A stretch of DNA of 60,781 nucleotides from Thermodesulfovibrio sp. (GTDB lineage Bacteria; Nitrospirota; Thermodesulfovibrionia; Thermodesulfovibrionales; Thermodesulfovibrionaceae). The translations under genes and the position numbers were made by a program. The notes below the pieces were generated by a model that saw nothing but the letters and a program-made list of their open reading frames with translations, did no database searches and was not told the origin of the DNA. Positions within the stretch are counted from its first letter, which is position 1. Each line of letters starts with the position of its first letter. The stretch spans positions 1-60,781 of the forward strand of contig JANXBK010000007.1 in the NCBI GenBank assembly GCA_025057595.1, in the 5' to 3' direction. This document shows positions 7,232-15,553 of this stretch, in pieces.

Positions 7232-8468
7232 CACCTTAAGAGGAATGCGTGATATACTTCCACAAGAAATTCACTTATGGCAGTATATTGAAGAGAAAGT
7301 GAGAAAAATTTTTGAGATATATAATTTTAAAGAGATAAGACCACCTATACTTGAAGCTGCAGAACTTTTCTTAAGAAGTATAGGAGAAGATACAGATATA
7401 GTTGAAAAGGAGATGTATATTTTTCATGATAAAAAGGGAAGAACAGTTGCTTTGAGGCCAGAGGCAACAGCATCAGTTGTAAGAGCCTACATAGAGCATA
7501 GACTTTTCAATAATCCTCCACCTCAAAGATTCTATTATATTGGACCTATGTTTAGATACGAAAGACCTCAAAAAGGGCGTTTCAGACAGTTTCATCAAGC
7601 AGGAGTAGAGGTTTTCGGTATAGCTGAGCCATTAATAGAAGCAGAGTTACTCTATATGGTTAAGAGGTTGTTTGAAGATATGAATATAAGGGATTTAACT
7701 TATGAAATAAACTCAATTGGATGTTTAAATTGTAGAGCAGAGTTTAAACAGTTGCTTTTAGACTATTTAGAGAATAAAGTTTTAAAGTTGTGTAGTGACT
7801 GTCAAAGAAGATTTCAAAGAAATCCCTTAAGAGTTCTTGATTGTAAGGTTGAATCTTGTAAAAACTCTTTATCAGATGCTCCATTAATCTTAGATTTTTT
7901 ATGTGATGAATGTGAGGCTCACTTTGAGGAGTTTAAAACTCTTCTTAAAGAGTTTGATATAGATTTTATAATAAATCCTAAGATTGTTAGAGGTCTTGAC
8001 TACTATACAAAGACAGTTTTTGAGATAACGACACCTTCCCTTGGTGCTCAGTCTGCAGTTGTAGCAGGAGGAAGATATGATAATCTTGTGGAAAGTTTTG
8101 GAGGTCCTAAGACACCAGCTGTTGGATTTGCTATAGGAATGGAGAGACTAATAGAAATATTCAAGGATTTTTCATTTATAAAACCTAAGTATCCTACAGT
8201 CTATGTTGCTTATGCTACCGAGGAGTTAAGGAAAGATGCAATAAATCTAGCAAGGTTTTTCAGAGACAGTGAAATTTCAGCTGAAGCAGTATATGAGAAC
8301 ACATCCCTTAAAAGTCAATTAAGAAAAGCAGACAGATTTAATGCTTACTGGGTAATAATAGTTGGTCCAGAGGAGATGAAAAGATCTTCCTATAGATGGA
8401 AAAATATGAGAAATGGTTTAGAGGGCGAGGCAACTTTGGAAGAGATCGTAAAGCTTATAAAGAAATAA
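7221..8468 (+). CDS. hisS: Histidyl-tRNA synthetase
   Basis: About 415 residues from the GTG at 7221. Class II motifs are visible: motif 2 FRYERPQKGRFRQFHQAGVEVFG, the histidine-binding loop VRGLDYYTKTVFE, motif 3 GFAIGMERL, and a C-terminal anticodon-binding domain (PTVYVAYATEELRKDAINLARFFR). The frame extends to an ATG at 7188, but GTG 7221 has an AAGGTG ribosome site 6 nt upstream, gives the family-typical start RFNTLRGMRDILP, and overlaps divIVA by only 11 nt. An insert with two CxxC pairs (CLNC, CSDC at ~165-195) occurs in some bacterial HisRS. Confidence 0.95.
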   Translation: MRFNTLRGMRDILPQEIHLWQYIEEKVRKIFEIYNFKEIRPPILEAAELFLRSIGEDTDIVEKEMYIFHDKKGRTVALRPEATASVVRAYIEHRLFNNPPPQRFYYIGPMFRYERPQKGRFRQFHQAGVEVFGIAEPLIEAELLYMVKRLFEDMNIRDLTYEINSIGCLNCRAEFKQLLLDYLENKVLKLCSDCQRRFQRNPLRVLDCKVESCKNSLSDAPLILDFLCDECEAHFEEFKTLLKEFDIDFIINPKIVRGLDYYTKTVFEITTPSLGAQSAVVAGGRYDNLVESFGGPKTPAVGFAIGMERLIEIFKDFSFIKPKYPTVYVAYATEELRKDAINLARFFRDSEISAEAVYENTSLKSQLRKADRFNAYWVIIVGPEEMKRSSYRWKNMRNGLEGEATLEEIVKLIKK

Positions 8469-8473
8469 TACCT

Positions 8474-9469
8474 ATGGATAGAAAGCAGCTACAACAAATT
8501 TTCAGAAAATTCAAGAACATAAAAATTCTTGTTGTGGGAGACATAATCCTTGACAGATATATTTTTGGCAAAGTAACAAGAATATCTCCTGAAGCTCCTG
8601 TTCCAGTAGTTGATGTTTACGAGGAAAGTTATAGATTGGGAGGAGCAGCAAATGTGGCTAACAATATAGTCTCATTGGGTGGAAAAGCATATCTTTGCGG
8701 AATAATTGGTAAAGGACAAACTGCACAGATTTTAAGAGAACTTCTTACTGAAAGAGGGATTTTCCAGGATTTTTTATTTGAAGATCAAAGAAAAACAACA
8801 GTGAAAACAAGAGTAATAGGTGGAACTCAACAGATAGTAAGATTTGACATAGAAGAGAAAAGAAGGCTCGAAGGAAAAGCAAAAGAAAGATTTCTTTTGA
8901 TGGTAAAAGAAGCTTTAAGAGATTTTGATGCTGTAATAGTCTCTGACTACAAAAAAGGTGTTGTCTCTGAAGAGTTGTTAAAAGTTTTAATAGAATATAA
9001 GAGAAAAAACGGTCTTTTTATAGCTGTTGATCCAAAGATAGGTCATTTCAGGCTCTATAAAAATGTCTCTCTAATAACACCAAATCTTACTGAAGCATCT
9101 CATGGAGCTGAAATAGAGATTAAGGATGAAAAAACACTTGTTAAGGCTGGACATAATCTGCTGAAAAAACTATCCTGTGAGGCAGTTTTAATAACGAGAG
9201 GCGAAGAAGGAATGAGTCTTTTTGAAAAGGTTGATTCTCAAGTTAAGGTAACCCATCTTCCAACAGTTGCCAAAAAAGTTTTTGATGTCACAGGTGCGGG
9301 AGACACAGTTATTGCAACTATCACTCTTGTATATACTGCAGGTTCATCTTTAGTGGAGGCTGCAAAGATCTCAAATATAGCAGCTGGAATTGTGGTAGGT
9401 AAGGTTGGAACAGCAGTAGCTACTCCGAAAGAGATATTGCAATTTTCTAAACTTCATCCTCATGTATAA
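8474..9469 (+). CDS. D-glycero-beta-D-manno-heptose-7-phosphate kinase (HldE kinase domain / RfaE1)
   Basis: ~331 residues from ATG 8474; the frame opens further upstream inside hisS, but the start beginning MDRKQLQQIFRKF fits the family. PfkB-type sugar kinase: N-terminal ILVVGDIILDRYIFGKVTRISPEAPVPVV, the RLGGAANVANN substrate loop, and catalytic base/anion hole DVTGAGDTV near the C-terminus. It phosphorylates heptose-7-phosphate at C1 for ADP-heptose used in LPS inner core or signalling. It is the kinase half only; the adenylyltransferase partner (RfaE2) is not here. Overlaps the next gene by 8 nt. Confidence 0.9.
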   Translation: MDRKQLQQIFRKFKNIKILVVGDIILDRYIFGKVTRISPEAPVPVVDVYEESYRLGGAANVANNIVSLGGKAYLCGIIGKGQTAQILRELLTERGIFQDFLFEDQRKTTVKTRVIGGTQQIVRFDIEEKRRLEGKAKERFLLMVKEALRDFDAVIVSDYKKGVVSEELLKVLIEYKRKNGLFIAVDPKIGHFRLYKNVSLITPNLTEASHGAEIEIKDEKTLVKAGHNLLKKLSCEAVLITRGEEGMSLFEKVDSQVKVTHLPTVAKKVFDVTGAGDTVIATITLVYTAGSSLVEAAKISNIAAGIVVGKVGTAVATPKEILQFSKLHPHV

Positions 9470-10424
9470 AGCTATTGCACTTTACTCAGGAGGATTAGAT
9501 AGCCTTCTTTCAATAATTATTGTGAGAAAACAGAGTATAGAGGTTTTAGCTTTAAAATTTATAACAGGATTTAATTCTCCTCTAAAAGAACAAGATATAG
9601 CGGTTGCTAAAAGGTTTGGTTTTGAGATTGAAGAGATAGATATTAGAGAGAAATTTATAGAAGTTTTAAAAAGACCAAAATTTGGTTATGGAAAAAATTT
9701 AAATCCTTGTATTGACTGTAAAATTTTAATGCTTAAAGAGACAAAAAAGATAATGTTAAGGCACAATGCAAGCTTTATTATAACTGGCGAAGTTTTAGGA
9801 CAGAGACCCATGAGTCAAAGAAGAGAAATATTTGAATTAATGCAAAAGGAAACTGAGCTTGAAGATTTAATTTTAAGACCTTTATCTGCAAAATTACTCC
9901 CCCTAACAAAACCTGAGAAGGAAGGAGTGGTTGACAGAACTCAACTTTTTGCCATATGGGGTAGAACAAGAAAGCCTCAGATGGCTATTGCAAAGGAATT
10001 TGGTTTGAAAGAGATTCCGCAGCCAGCTGGAGGTTGTTTGCTTACTGATCCAACTTTTTGTAAAAGAGTTAAAGATCTAATAGAGCATAATGAGTTAAAT
10101 TTACAAAATGTGGAACTACTACGATTAGGAAGACATTTTAGAATTTCAGAGAGATGTAAAGCTATTGTAGGAAGAAACAAAGAGGAAAATGAGGTAATCA
10201 TCAAGATTTTCAAAGGACTAACTTTATATCCAGCAGACTTTAAAGGACCTGTGGTAGCTGTAGTTGGACAGTACACTGAAAAAGATATTGATTATGCAAG
10301 CAAAATATGTGTGTATTATTGTAAGAAGGATATGGCTGAAATTGTAATAAAGGAAGATTCTACTGAATATAAAAAAATTTATAGTGCTTTATCTATGCAA
10401 GAGATTATAAAATGCAGATTGTAA
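9462..10424 (+). CDS. PP-loop ATPase, ThiI/MnmA-like, with uncharacterised C-terminal domain
   Basis: 320 residues. The PP-loop SGGLDSLL is at ~9-16 (N-type ATP pyrophosphatase). The family-specific cysteine motif NPCIDCK is at ~82-88 and another conserved cysteine sits in PAGGCLLTD at ~188. Then LLRLGRHFRIS and GRNKEEN precede a C-terminal domain that may be NFACT-R/DUF814-like. These proteins are usually named 'tRNA 4-thiouridine synthase' or 'thiouridylate methyltransferase' by similarity. There is no THUMP or rhodanese domain, so it is not a canonical ThiI. A tRNA or small-molecule thiolation role is inference. Confidence 0.7.
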   Translation: MYKAIALYSGGLDSLLSIIIVRKQSIEVLALKFITGFNSPLKEQDIAVAKRFGFEIEEIDIREKFIEVLKRPKFGYGKNLNPCIDCKILMLKETKKIMLRHNASFIITGEVLGQRPMSQRREIFELMQKETELEDLILRPLSAKLLPLTKPEKEGVVDRTQLFAIWGRTRKPQMAIAKEFGLKEIPQPAGGCLLTDPTFCKRVKDLIEHNELNLQNVELLRLGRHFRISERCKAIVGRNKEENEVIIKIFKGLTLYPADFKGPVVAVVGQYTEKDIDYASKICVYYCKKDMAEIVIKEDSTEYKKIYSALSMQEIIKCRL

Positions 10425-10443
10425 AATTCTTAGGGAGGTCTTT

Positions 10444-10863
10444 ATGAGAAGGATAGTCATTTTTATATTATTTTTATTAATTTTCAGCTGTGGCGGTAAA
10501 AAACAAGTTAAGGTTCCCTCTTTTGAGTATACATATACAAATCAGGCTTTCAAGGTAGTTGATGAATTAAGACAGGCATATCAAAATAAGGACAATTTAG
10601 GAATAAGAAAAAATTGTTCTGAGTCTGCCTACAGAGAAATTATAGCTTCAATAAAGCCTTTTGACAAAGCAGAGCTTGAGTTTACTCCAGTATTTGCAGA
10701 GATGGAAGCTGATACTCTAAGATTGTATATTTCATGGAATGGTAGATGGAGCTATATTGGAAAAGAAACTGAAGAAAGAGGGCTTGCAATATTTTTAATG
10801 AGAGGAAGTCCTCCAAAAGTGGAAAAGATAATAAGAGGCAATCCTTTTAAATATCCTGATTAG
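10444..10863 (+). CDS. Predicted lipoprotein, function unknown
   Basis: 139 residues. An N-terminal hydrophobic stretch ends in the lipobox-like sequence LIFSC (Cys16), so lipidation by Lgt is likely, though Phe at -2 is unusual. The mature part ([26 protein letters not shown], then [26 protein letters not shown]) has the helix-then-strand pattern of NTF2/SnoaL-like folds; this is a weak structural guess. AGGGAGG ribosome site. Convergent with pstB: the two stop codons interlock at 10860-10863, so the transcripts must terminate inside the opposite gene or overlap. Confidence 0.55.
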   Translation: MRRIVIFILFLLIFSCGGKKQVKVPSFEYTYTNQAFKVVDELRQAYQNKDNLGIRKNCSESAYREIIASIKPFDKAELEFTPVFAEMEADTLRLYISWNGRWSYIGKETEERGLAIFLMRGSPPKVEKIIRGNPFKYPD

Positions 10864-11618
10864 CCGAATCTTCCAGTAACATACTCCTCTGTGAGTTTGT
10901 TTGAGGGAACAGTAAATATTTTTTCTGTTCTATCATATTCAATAAGCTCTCCAAGCATCATAAATCCTGTCCAATTAGAGATTCTTGCTGCTTGTTGCAT
11001 ATTATGGGTTACGATTATGATAGTTATTCTCTCTTTAAGAGAGACAATTAGCTCTTCAATCTTTGCAGTGGAGATGGGATCCAATGCACTTGTAGGCTCA
11101 TCAAAAAGTATTATCTCTGGCTCAACTGCTAACGCTCTTGCAATACAAAGCCTTTGTTGCTGACCACCGCTTAATCCAAAGGCACTACTGTAAAGTTTAT
11201 CTTTTACTTCATCCCATAACGCTGCGTCTTTTAAAGCAGTTTCAACTCTATCTTTAAGCTCTGACTTATTTTTTATACCTTTCAGTTTAAGTCCATAGGC
11301 AATATTTTCAAAGATACTCATAGGAAAAGGAGTTGGTTTTTGAAATACCATACCTATCTTACTTCTTAGCTCAATAAGATCAGTTTCTTTTGAAAGAATA
11401 TTTCTACCTTGAAAAATTATTTCACCTTCGTATTTATTTCCTGCATAAAGATCATGCATTCTGTTAAAACATCTAAGTAGTGTTGTCTTTCCACATCCAC
11501 TTGGTCCAATTAATGCAGTTACTCTATTCTTATAAACTGTCATATTAATATTCTTTAGAACATGGATATTACCAGTGTAGTAGAAATTGAGATTCCTTAC
11601 CTCAATCTCGGGCTTCAA
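10860..11618 (-). CDS. pstB: Phosphate ABC transporter ATP-binding protein, system 1
   Basis: 252 residues. Walker [10 protein letters not shown] (~38-46), Q-loop [22 protein letters not shown] signature LSGGQQQR, Walker [14 protein letters not shown] and H-loop THNM. The [10 protein letters not shown] and QKPxPFPMS signatures are PstB-specific. It powers phosphate import from the inner side of the membrane. Last gene of the leftward EAL-GH1-pstC-pstA-pstB operon, overlapping pstA by 4 nt. Confidence 0.95.
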   Translation of the reverse strand: MKPEIEVRNLNFYYTGNIHVLKNINMTVYKNRVTALIGPSGCGKTTLLRCFNRMHDLYAGNKYEGEIIFQGRNILSKETDLIELRSKIGMVFQKPTPFPMSIFENIAYGLKLKGIKNKSELKDRVETALKDAALWDEVKDKLYSSAFGLSGGQQQRLCIARALAVEPEIILFDEPTSALDPISTAKIEELIVSLKERITIIIVTHNMQQAARISNWTGFMMLGELIEYDRTEKIFTVPSNKLTEEYVTGRFG

Positions 11619-12448
11619 AATTTATACCTCCTTCTTATTAGGATTCTTCCTAAGATTGTTGTAAAAAGAATAAAGACAGTGATCATGAAAGAAGCTCCCC
11701 AGGCTTGAGTATGCCACTCTTCATAGGGTCCCATTGCATACTGAAATATTGTTACTGTTAGAGATGCCATTGGCTCATTCATGTTTATAGAGAAAAAGGC
11801 ATTATTAAAGGCAGTAAATAAAAGAGGAGCTGCTTCACCTGTAACTCTTGCGATTGCAAGAATTACTCCAGTAAGAATTCCTGTTGATGCTCCCCGATAA
11901 ACAATTTGAATAATTACTTTATAGTAGGGTGCACCAAGTGCAAAGGCAGCTTCTCTTAATGTCCAAGGTATAAGTGAAAGCATGTTTTCTGTTGTTCTAA
12001 GCACTGTAGGAATCATAATAATCCCTAAGGCAACTCCACCTGCCCAACCACTAAAGTGTCCAAGAGGTTTTACAATTACTGAGTAAATAAAAGCACCAAC
12101 AATTATTGCGGGTATACTTACCATAATATCAGCAAGATTACTTATGAATTTTGATATTTTATATTTTCTTCCATATTCAGCAAGAAAAGTTCCTCCAAGG
12201 ATTCCTATAGGCACTCCAATCAATGTAGCACAAAGAGTAATTAAGATATGTCCAACAAAGGCATTTCTTAGGCCTCCACCGGGTTGTCCAGGTGGAGCTG
12301 GGTCTTTAAAAAATAAGTCAAAATTTATTGCACTGATACCATGTCTTAGGACATCAAAGATTATAAAGAAAAGCCAGAATATTCCCCATAAAGCAGTAAG
12401 ACAAGAGATAAAAAGAGCAATACTACTTACTATTTTTCTCCTTTTCAT
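11615..12448 (-). CDS. pstA: Phosphate ABC transporter permease PstA, system 1
   Basis: 277 residues with six predicted membrane helices. The permease EAA loop reads [31 protein letters not shown]. Also visible are [35 protein letters not shown] and [12 protein letters not shown], all PstA signatures. Forms the membrane channel with PstC. Four bases separate it from pstC and it overlaps pstB by 4 nt, so the three are co-expressed. Confidence 0.93.
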   Translation of the reverse strand: MKRRKIVSSIALFISCLTALWGIFWLFFIIFDVLRHGISAINFDLFFKDPAPPGQPGGGLRNAFVGHILITLCATLIGVPIGILGGTFLAEYGRKYKISKFISNLADIMVSIPAIIVGAFIYSVIVKPLGHFSGWAGGVALGIIMIPTVLRTTENMLSLIPWTLREAAFALGAPYYKVIIQIVYRGASTGILTGVILAIARVTGEAAPLLFTAFNNAFFSINMNEPMASLTVTIFQYAMGPYEEWHTQAWGASFMITVFILFTTILGRILIRRRYKF

Positions 12449-12452
12449 TTTT

Positions 12453-13388
12453 TCATCTTCTCTCAGCTTTTACTATAAAAGTTTTAGCCAGCGCAAGAAT
12501 CGCAAAGCTCATAACAAAAAGAAGTAAAGCAAGATAGTAAAGAGCACTTAAATATATATCTTTGTCTGCTTCAGTAAACTCATTAGCCAGCTTTACAGTT
12601 ACTGTAGCTGCGGCATCAAGAAGGGAGTCAGGTATTTGATTTAGATTTCCAAGAACAAAGGCAACAGCCATTGTTTCACCAAGTGCTCTACCTAAAGAAA
12701 GTCCTACTCCACCAAGAACGCCAATTTTTGAGTAAGGCAAAACAATATCTTTCACAACTTCCCACTTTGTAGCACCTATTGCGTATGCAGACTCTTTAAG
12801 AACAGAAGGTGTTAAATTAAAGGAGTCTCTTGCTATAGATGCAGTAAAAGGAATTATCATTATACTTAGAATTACACTTGCGGTGAAAAGATCAACACCC
12901 AAGGGAGTTCCTTCAAAGATTTTTCCTACTATTGGAATCTTTCCAATAGTTGATTGAAAAAAGGGCTCAATATATTTGCTCATTATCGGAGCAAGAGTAA
13001 ACAATCCCCACATTCCATAAATTATACTTGGAATAGCGGCAAGTAACTCAATAGCTGTGCCAACAGGAGTTTTTAAAAAGGGTGGAGCGATCTCTGTTAT
13101 GAAAATAGCAATGCCTATGGAGACAGGAACAGCAAGAAGGAGCGCTAAAGAGGCTGTGATTAAGGTTCCAATTAATGCTGGTGCTGCACCGAAAATTTCC
13201 CGAACAGGGTCCCACTCTGTAGAAAAGACAAAGCCTTTGAAGCCAAACTTATTTATAGCAGGAAGAGACTCTTTGAGGAGGACTAGGAATATTCCAGATA
13301 CAAGAAGAATTATACTGAAGGCTGTTAAAGCTGTAAGAATAAGAAACATAAAATCTTTAATCTTACTTTTGCTTATTTTTGACATCAA
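12453..13388 (-). CDS. pstC: Phosphate ABC transporter permease PstC, system 1
   Basis: 311 residues. N-terminal membrane helix (~13-35), then six more. FVFSTEWDPVREIFGAAPALIGTLITASLALLLAVPVSIGIAIFI and the EAA loop LKESAYAIGATKWEVVKDIVLPYSKIGVLGGVGLSLGRALGETMAV are PstC hallmarks, including the conserved GRALGET. It starts 27 nt after the GH1 gene and has no promoter room of its own. It is therefore probably expressed from the PhoB-box array upstream of the EAL gene. Confidence 0.94.
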   Translation of the reverse strand: MMSKISKSKIKDFMFLILTALTAFSIILLVSGIFLVLLKESLPAINKFGFKGFVFSTEWDPVREIFGAAPALIGTLITASLALLLAVPVSIGIAIFITEIAPPFLKTPVGTAIELLAAIPSIIYGMWGLFTLAPIMSKYIEPFFQSTIGKIPIVGKIFEGTPLGVDLFTASVILSIMIIPFTASIARDSFNLTPSVLKESAYAIGATKWEVVKDIVLPYSKIGVLGGVGLSLGRALGETMAVAFVLGNLNQIPDSLLDAAATVTVKLANEFTEADKDIYLSALYYLALLLFVMSFAILALAKTFIVKAERR

Positions 13389-13415
13389 AATATTATAAAC
13401 GAAGTTAAGAAGATA

Positions 13416-14690
13416 TTAAAACTTTCTGGATTTGATTATATACGAGTAGAAAGAAGCAGCCTTTGTAGGAATTCTTCTATATGTTTTAAAGTCTACTCTA
13501 TAAAGTCCGAATCTTGCATCAAGTCCATGAAGCCATTCATAGTTGTCAATTAAAGACCAATAAAAATATCCTCTTACATTTATTCCTTCTTTTATAGCAG
13601 ATTCTAAAACATCTATGTGGGTTTTTATGAATTTTATTTTTTTGTTATCATCTTTAGTGGCTATTCCGTTTTCAGTTATTATTATAGGAACATTTAATTT
13701 TGAGGCATATTTAAGAACTTTCTTTAATCCTTTAGGATATATTTCCCATCCCATATCTGTAAGTCCATATCCATCAATATCCTTATGTCTAAACTCAATA
13801 AAGAGCCTCTTGAAAGGATTAAATCTCATATGGACTCTGGTATAGTAGTTTACTCCAAAGAAATCTAGAGTATTTTTTATTGGAACATCAAGTTCAAAAG
13901 CTTTTCTGAAAGGAATAGATATTTTTATCTTCCCAGTTAAAAATCCTTCAATTAATGAGTGATTATAAAAATTTTTAGCTATTCTACAAAGTAATCTATC
14001 GATTGGGTTAAATCTAATCCAAGGAGAAAAGGCAGCCATATTATGAGCTATGCCTACTTTTATGTTTTTATTTTTAATATGAAGCATTCTGTAAGTAATA
14101 CTATGACACAAAAGAAGATTTTCTAATGCCTGAATAGCAAGATTTAAATCTTTAACTCCTGGTGGGATACATCCTTCAATATAACCACCAAGAATAAGTA
14201 GATAAGGCTCATTAAAAGTAATCCAGTAGTCAACTCCTCTAATATGGTCTGTGAGTCTGTCTACATACTCTGTAAATCTTTTTACTGCCTCCTTTTTATG
14301 CCAAGGATATTTTGTTATAAACCATGTAGGATGAGTAAAATGATGTATTGTGAGCATAGGAATTATATTGTTTTCAATAAGAAGATCAATAATTTTGTGA
14401 TAGTGTTTTAATGCCTCTTTATTCCAATACCTCTCAGATGGTTGAACTCTACTCCACTCAATTGAAAATCTATAGGCATTTACTCCAAGCTCCTTAATTA
14501 GTCTTATATCCCTCTGATAGAGCTCATAATGATTTGTTATTTTTGGATTTAAGCTAAGTACGCTGTCCCAAGTAGACCAATCTGCATAGGGTGAGCCTTC
14601 AAGTTGAAAAGCAGAAGTCGCTACTCCCCATAAAAACTTGTTGTTCTGATAGGATGAGAAATTTAAATTTTGTATTTTATCTGTAGGCAT
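13416..14690 (-). CDS. Family GH1 beta-glycosidase
   Basis: 424 residues, slightly shorter than the common 440-480. Both catalytic glutamates are present: acid/base Glu161 in TFNEPY and nucleophile Glu340 in IITENG. N-terminal FLWGVATSAFQLEG and C-terminal RGYFYWSLIDNYEWLHG (aglycone/glucose-binding Trp/Glu) are GH1 signatures. There is no signal peptide, so it is cytoplasmic. It would hydrolyse beta-glucosides/galactosides, or glycolipid head groups. It sits between an EAL gene (1-nt overlap) and pstCAB, an unexpected place for a sugar hydrolase; see findings. Confidence 0.9.
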   Translation of the reverse strand: MPTDKIQNLNFSSYQNNKFLWGVATSAFQLEGSPYADWSTWDSVLSLNPKITNHYELYQRDIRLIKELGVNAYRFSIEWSRVQPSERYWNKEALKHYHKIIDLLIENNIIPMLTIHHFTHPTWFITKYPWHKKEAVKRFTEYVDRLTDHIRGVDYWITFNEPYLLILGGYIEGCIPPGVKDLNLAIQALENLLLCHSITYRMLHIKNKNIKVGIAHNMAAFSPWIRFNPIDRLLCRIAKNFYNHSLIEGFLTGKIKISIPFRKAFELDVPIKNTLDFFGVNYYTRVHMRFNPFKRLFIEFRHKDIDGYGLTDMGWEIYPKGLKKVLKYASKLNVPIIITENGIATKDDNKKIKFIKTHIDVLESAIKEGINVRGYFYWSLIDNYEWLHGLDARFGLYRVDFKTYRRIPTKAASFYSYIIKSRKF

Positions 14691-15427
14691 TAATCGTAAT
14701 CTATTATATTTTCAGAAGGTACAGCAAGATAGCAACCTTGAATTAGATCTACTCTACAACTAACCACTGTTTCTAACTGATATAGAGTTTCTATTCCTTC
14801 TGCTAATACTAATATGTTTTCTTCATGGGATATTGATACTATAAAATCAATAAAATTTCTACACATACTATTAAACTCCAAATTGGATATTAATTGTCTA
14901 TCAATTTTTACAATATCAGGTTTTAGAAGTTTAAGTAGTTTTAATCCACTAAATCCTAAGCCAAAATCATCTATCGCAATTTTGTATCCTAGTTTTTTAT
15001 AGTAAAAAATTTTTACAAGAGTATTGTAATCTTCAAATATAGTTGATTCCGGAATTTCAAGTATAATCTTACCTTTAGGAAAATTGAAACTATCTGTTAG
15101 ATTTTGTTCATAGTGAGGACTAATCAATGCTTCTGGATAGATATTTATGAATAGATAGTCTTTTATTTTGTATTCTGCGGCCTTCTTTATCGCATTTCTT
15201 CTACAAATAAAATCGAGTAAAAATAGTGACCTCTCATCTTTAGCTATTTCAAATAAATTTCTTATATTGATATTTTTATGTCCTATCAATGCTTCGTATC
15301 CATAAATTTTACCACTATTTAAATTAAAGATCGGCTGGAAATAAACATTAAGTTCTGAATAGATCTCTGGTATGTTCCTTTCGCATCCAATATTAAGATT
15401 TTCGGTTTTTAACATATCTTTATTCAT
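14690..15427 (-). CDS. Stand-alone EAL-domain protein (c-di-GMP phosphodiesterase)
   Basis: 245 residues, one EAL domain without GGDEF, PAS or membrane segment. Catalytic positions look intact: Glu45 in YEALIG, Asn95 in FINI, Glu124 in LEIPES, Asp153-Asp154 in DDFG, Lys174 in KID, Glu210 in LAEGIET and Gln230 in IQGC. The EALxR Arg is replaced (EALIG-H). Likely hydrolyses cyclic di-GMP in the cytoplasm. First gene of the leftward operon EAL-GH1-pstCAB, behind the PhoB-type repeats, which would tie c-di-GMP level to phosphate status. A second in-frame ATG lies four codons in. Confidence 0.88.
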   Translation of the reverse strand: MNKDMLKTENLNIGCERNIPEIYSELNVYFQPIFNLNSGKIYGYEALIGHKNINIRNLFEIAKDERSLFLLDFICRRNAIKKAAEYKIKDYLFINIYPEALISPHYEQNLTDSFNFPKGKIILEIPESTIFEDYNTLVKIFYYKKLGYKIAIDDFGLGFSGLKLLKLLKPDIVKIDRQLISNLEFNSMCRNFIDFIVSISHEENILVLAEGIETLYQLETVVSCRVDLIQGCYLAVPSENIIDYD

Positions 15428-15444
15428 ATTATTTATGAAGAAAT

Positions 15445-15495
15445 GTTAAGGAGATTTTAAAATAATGTTAAATCTCTGTTAATTTTATTTAACAA
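15445..15495 (-). promoter_or_regulatory. Leftward PhoB-type 11-bp repeat array (EAL-GH1-pstCAB)
   Basis: On the minus strand five 7-mers occur at exact 11-bp steps: TTGTTAA (15489-15495), AATTAAC (15478-15484), ATTTAAC (15467-15473), TTTTAAA (15456-15462) and CCTTAAC (15445-15451), separated by AT-rich 4-mers. This is the geometry of PhoB/PhoP boxes. A TAAATA-like -10 follows before the EAL start. The low sequence complexity makes single units weak evidence; the phase is what convinces. Confidence 0.55.
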
Positions 15496-15526
15496 AAATT
15501 TAATTAAATCTTAATTTTTCTGTAAC
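15465..15526 (+). promoter_or_regulatory. Rightward PhoB-type 11-bp repeat array (PHP-GT operon)
   Basis: Six units at 11-bp phase: ATGTTAA (15465), CTGTTAA (15476), ATTTAAC (15487), ATTTAAT (15498), TCTTAAT (15509) and CTGTAAC (15520-15526). A -10 candidate TATCAT (15537-15542) starts 10 nt after the last unit, the same offset as in front of pstS (20099). The array overlaps the leftward one, so a single 82-bp region could fire both divergent operons. The PHP gene has no ribosome site, and the start point would lie ~4 nt before its ATG. Confidence 0.65.
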
Positions 15527-15553
15527 ATTTTCAATTTATCATAATTCCGAATT

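Noticed and set aside
8396-8473. Longer N-terminus for the heptose kinase inside hisS
   Set aside because: The added residues are not family-like and the overlap with hisS would be 73 nt; ATG 8474 gives the expected length.
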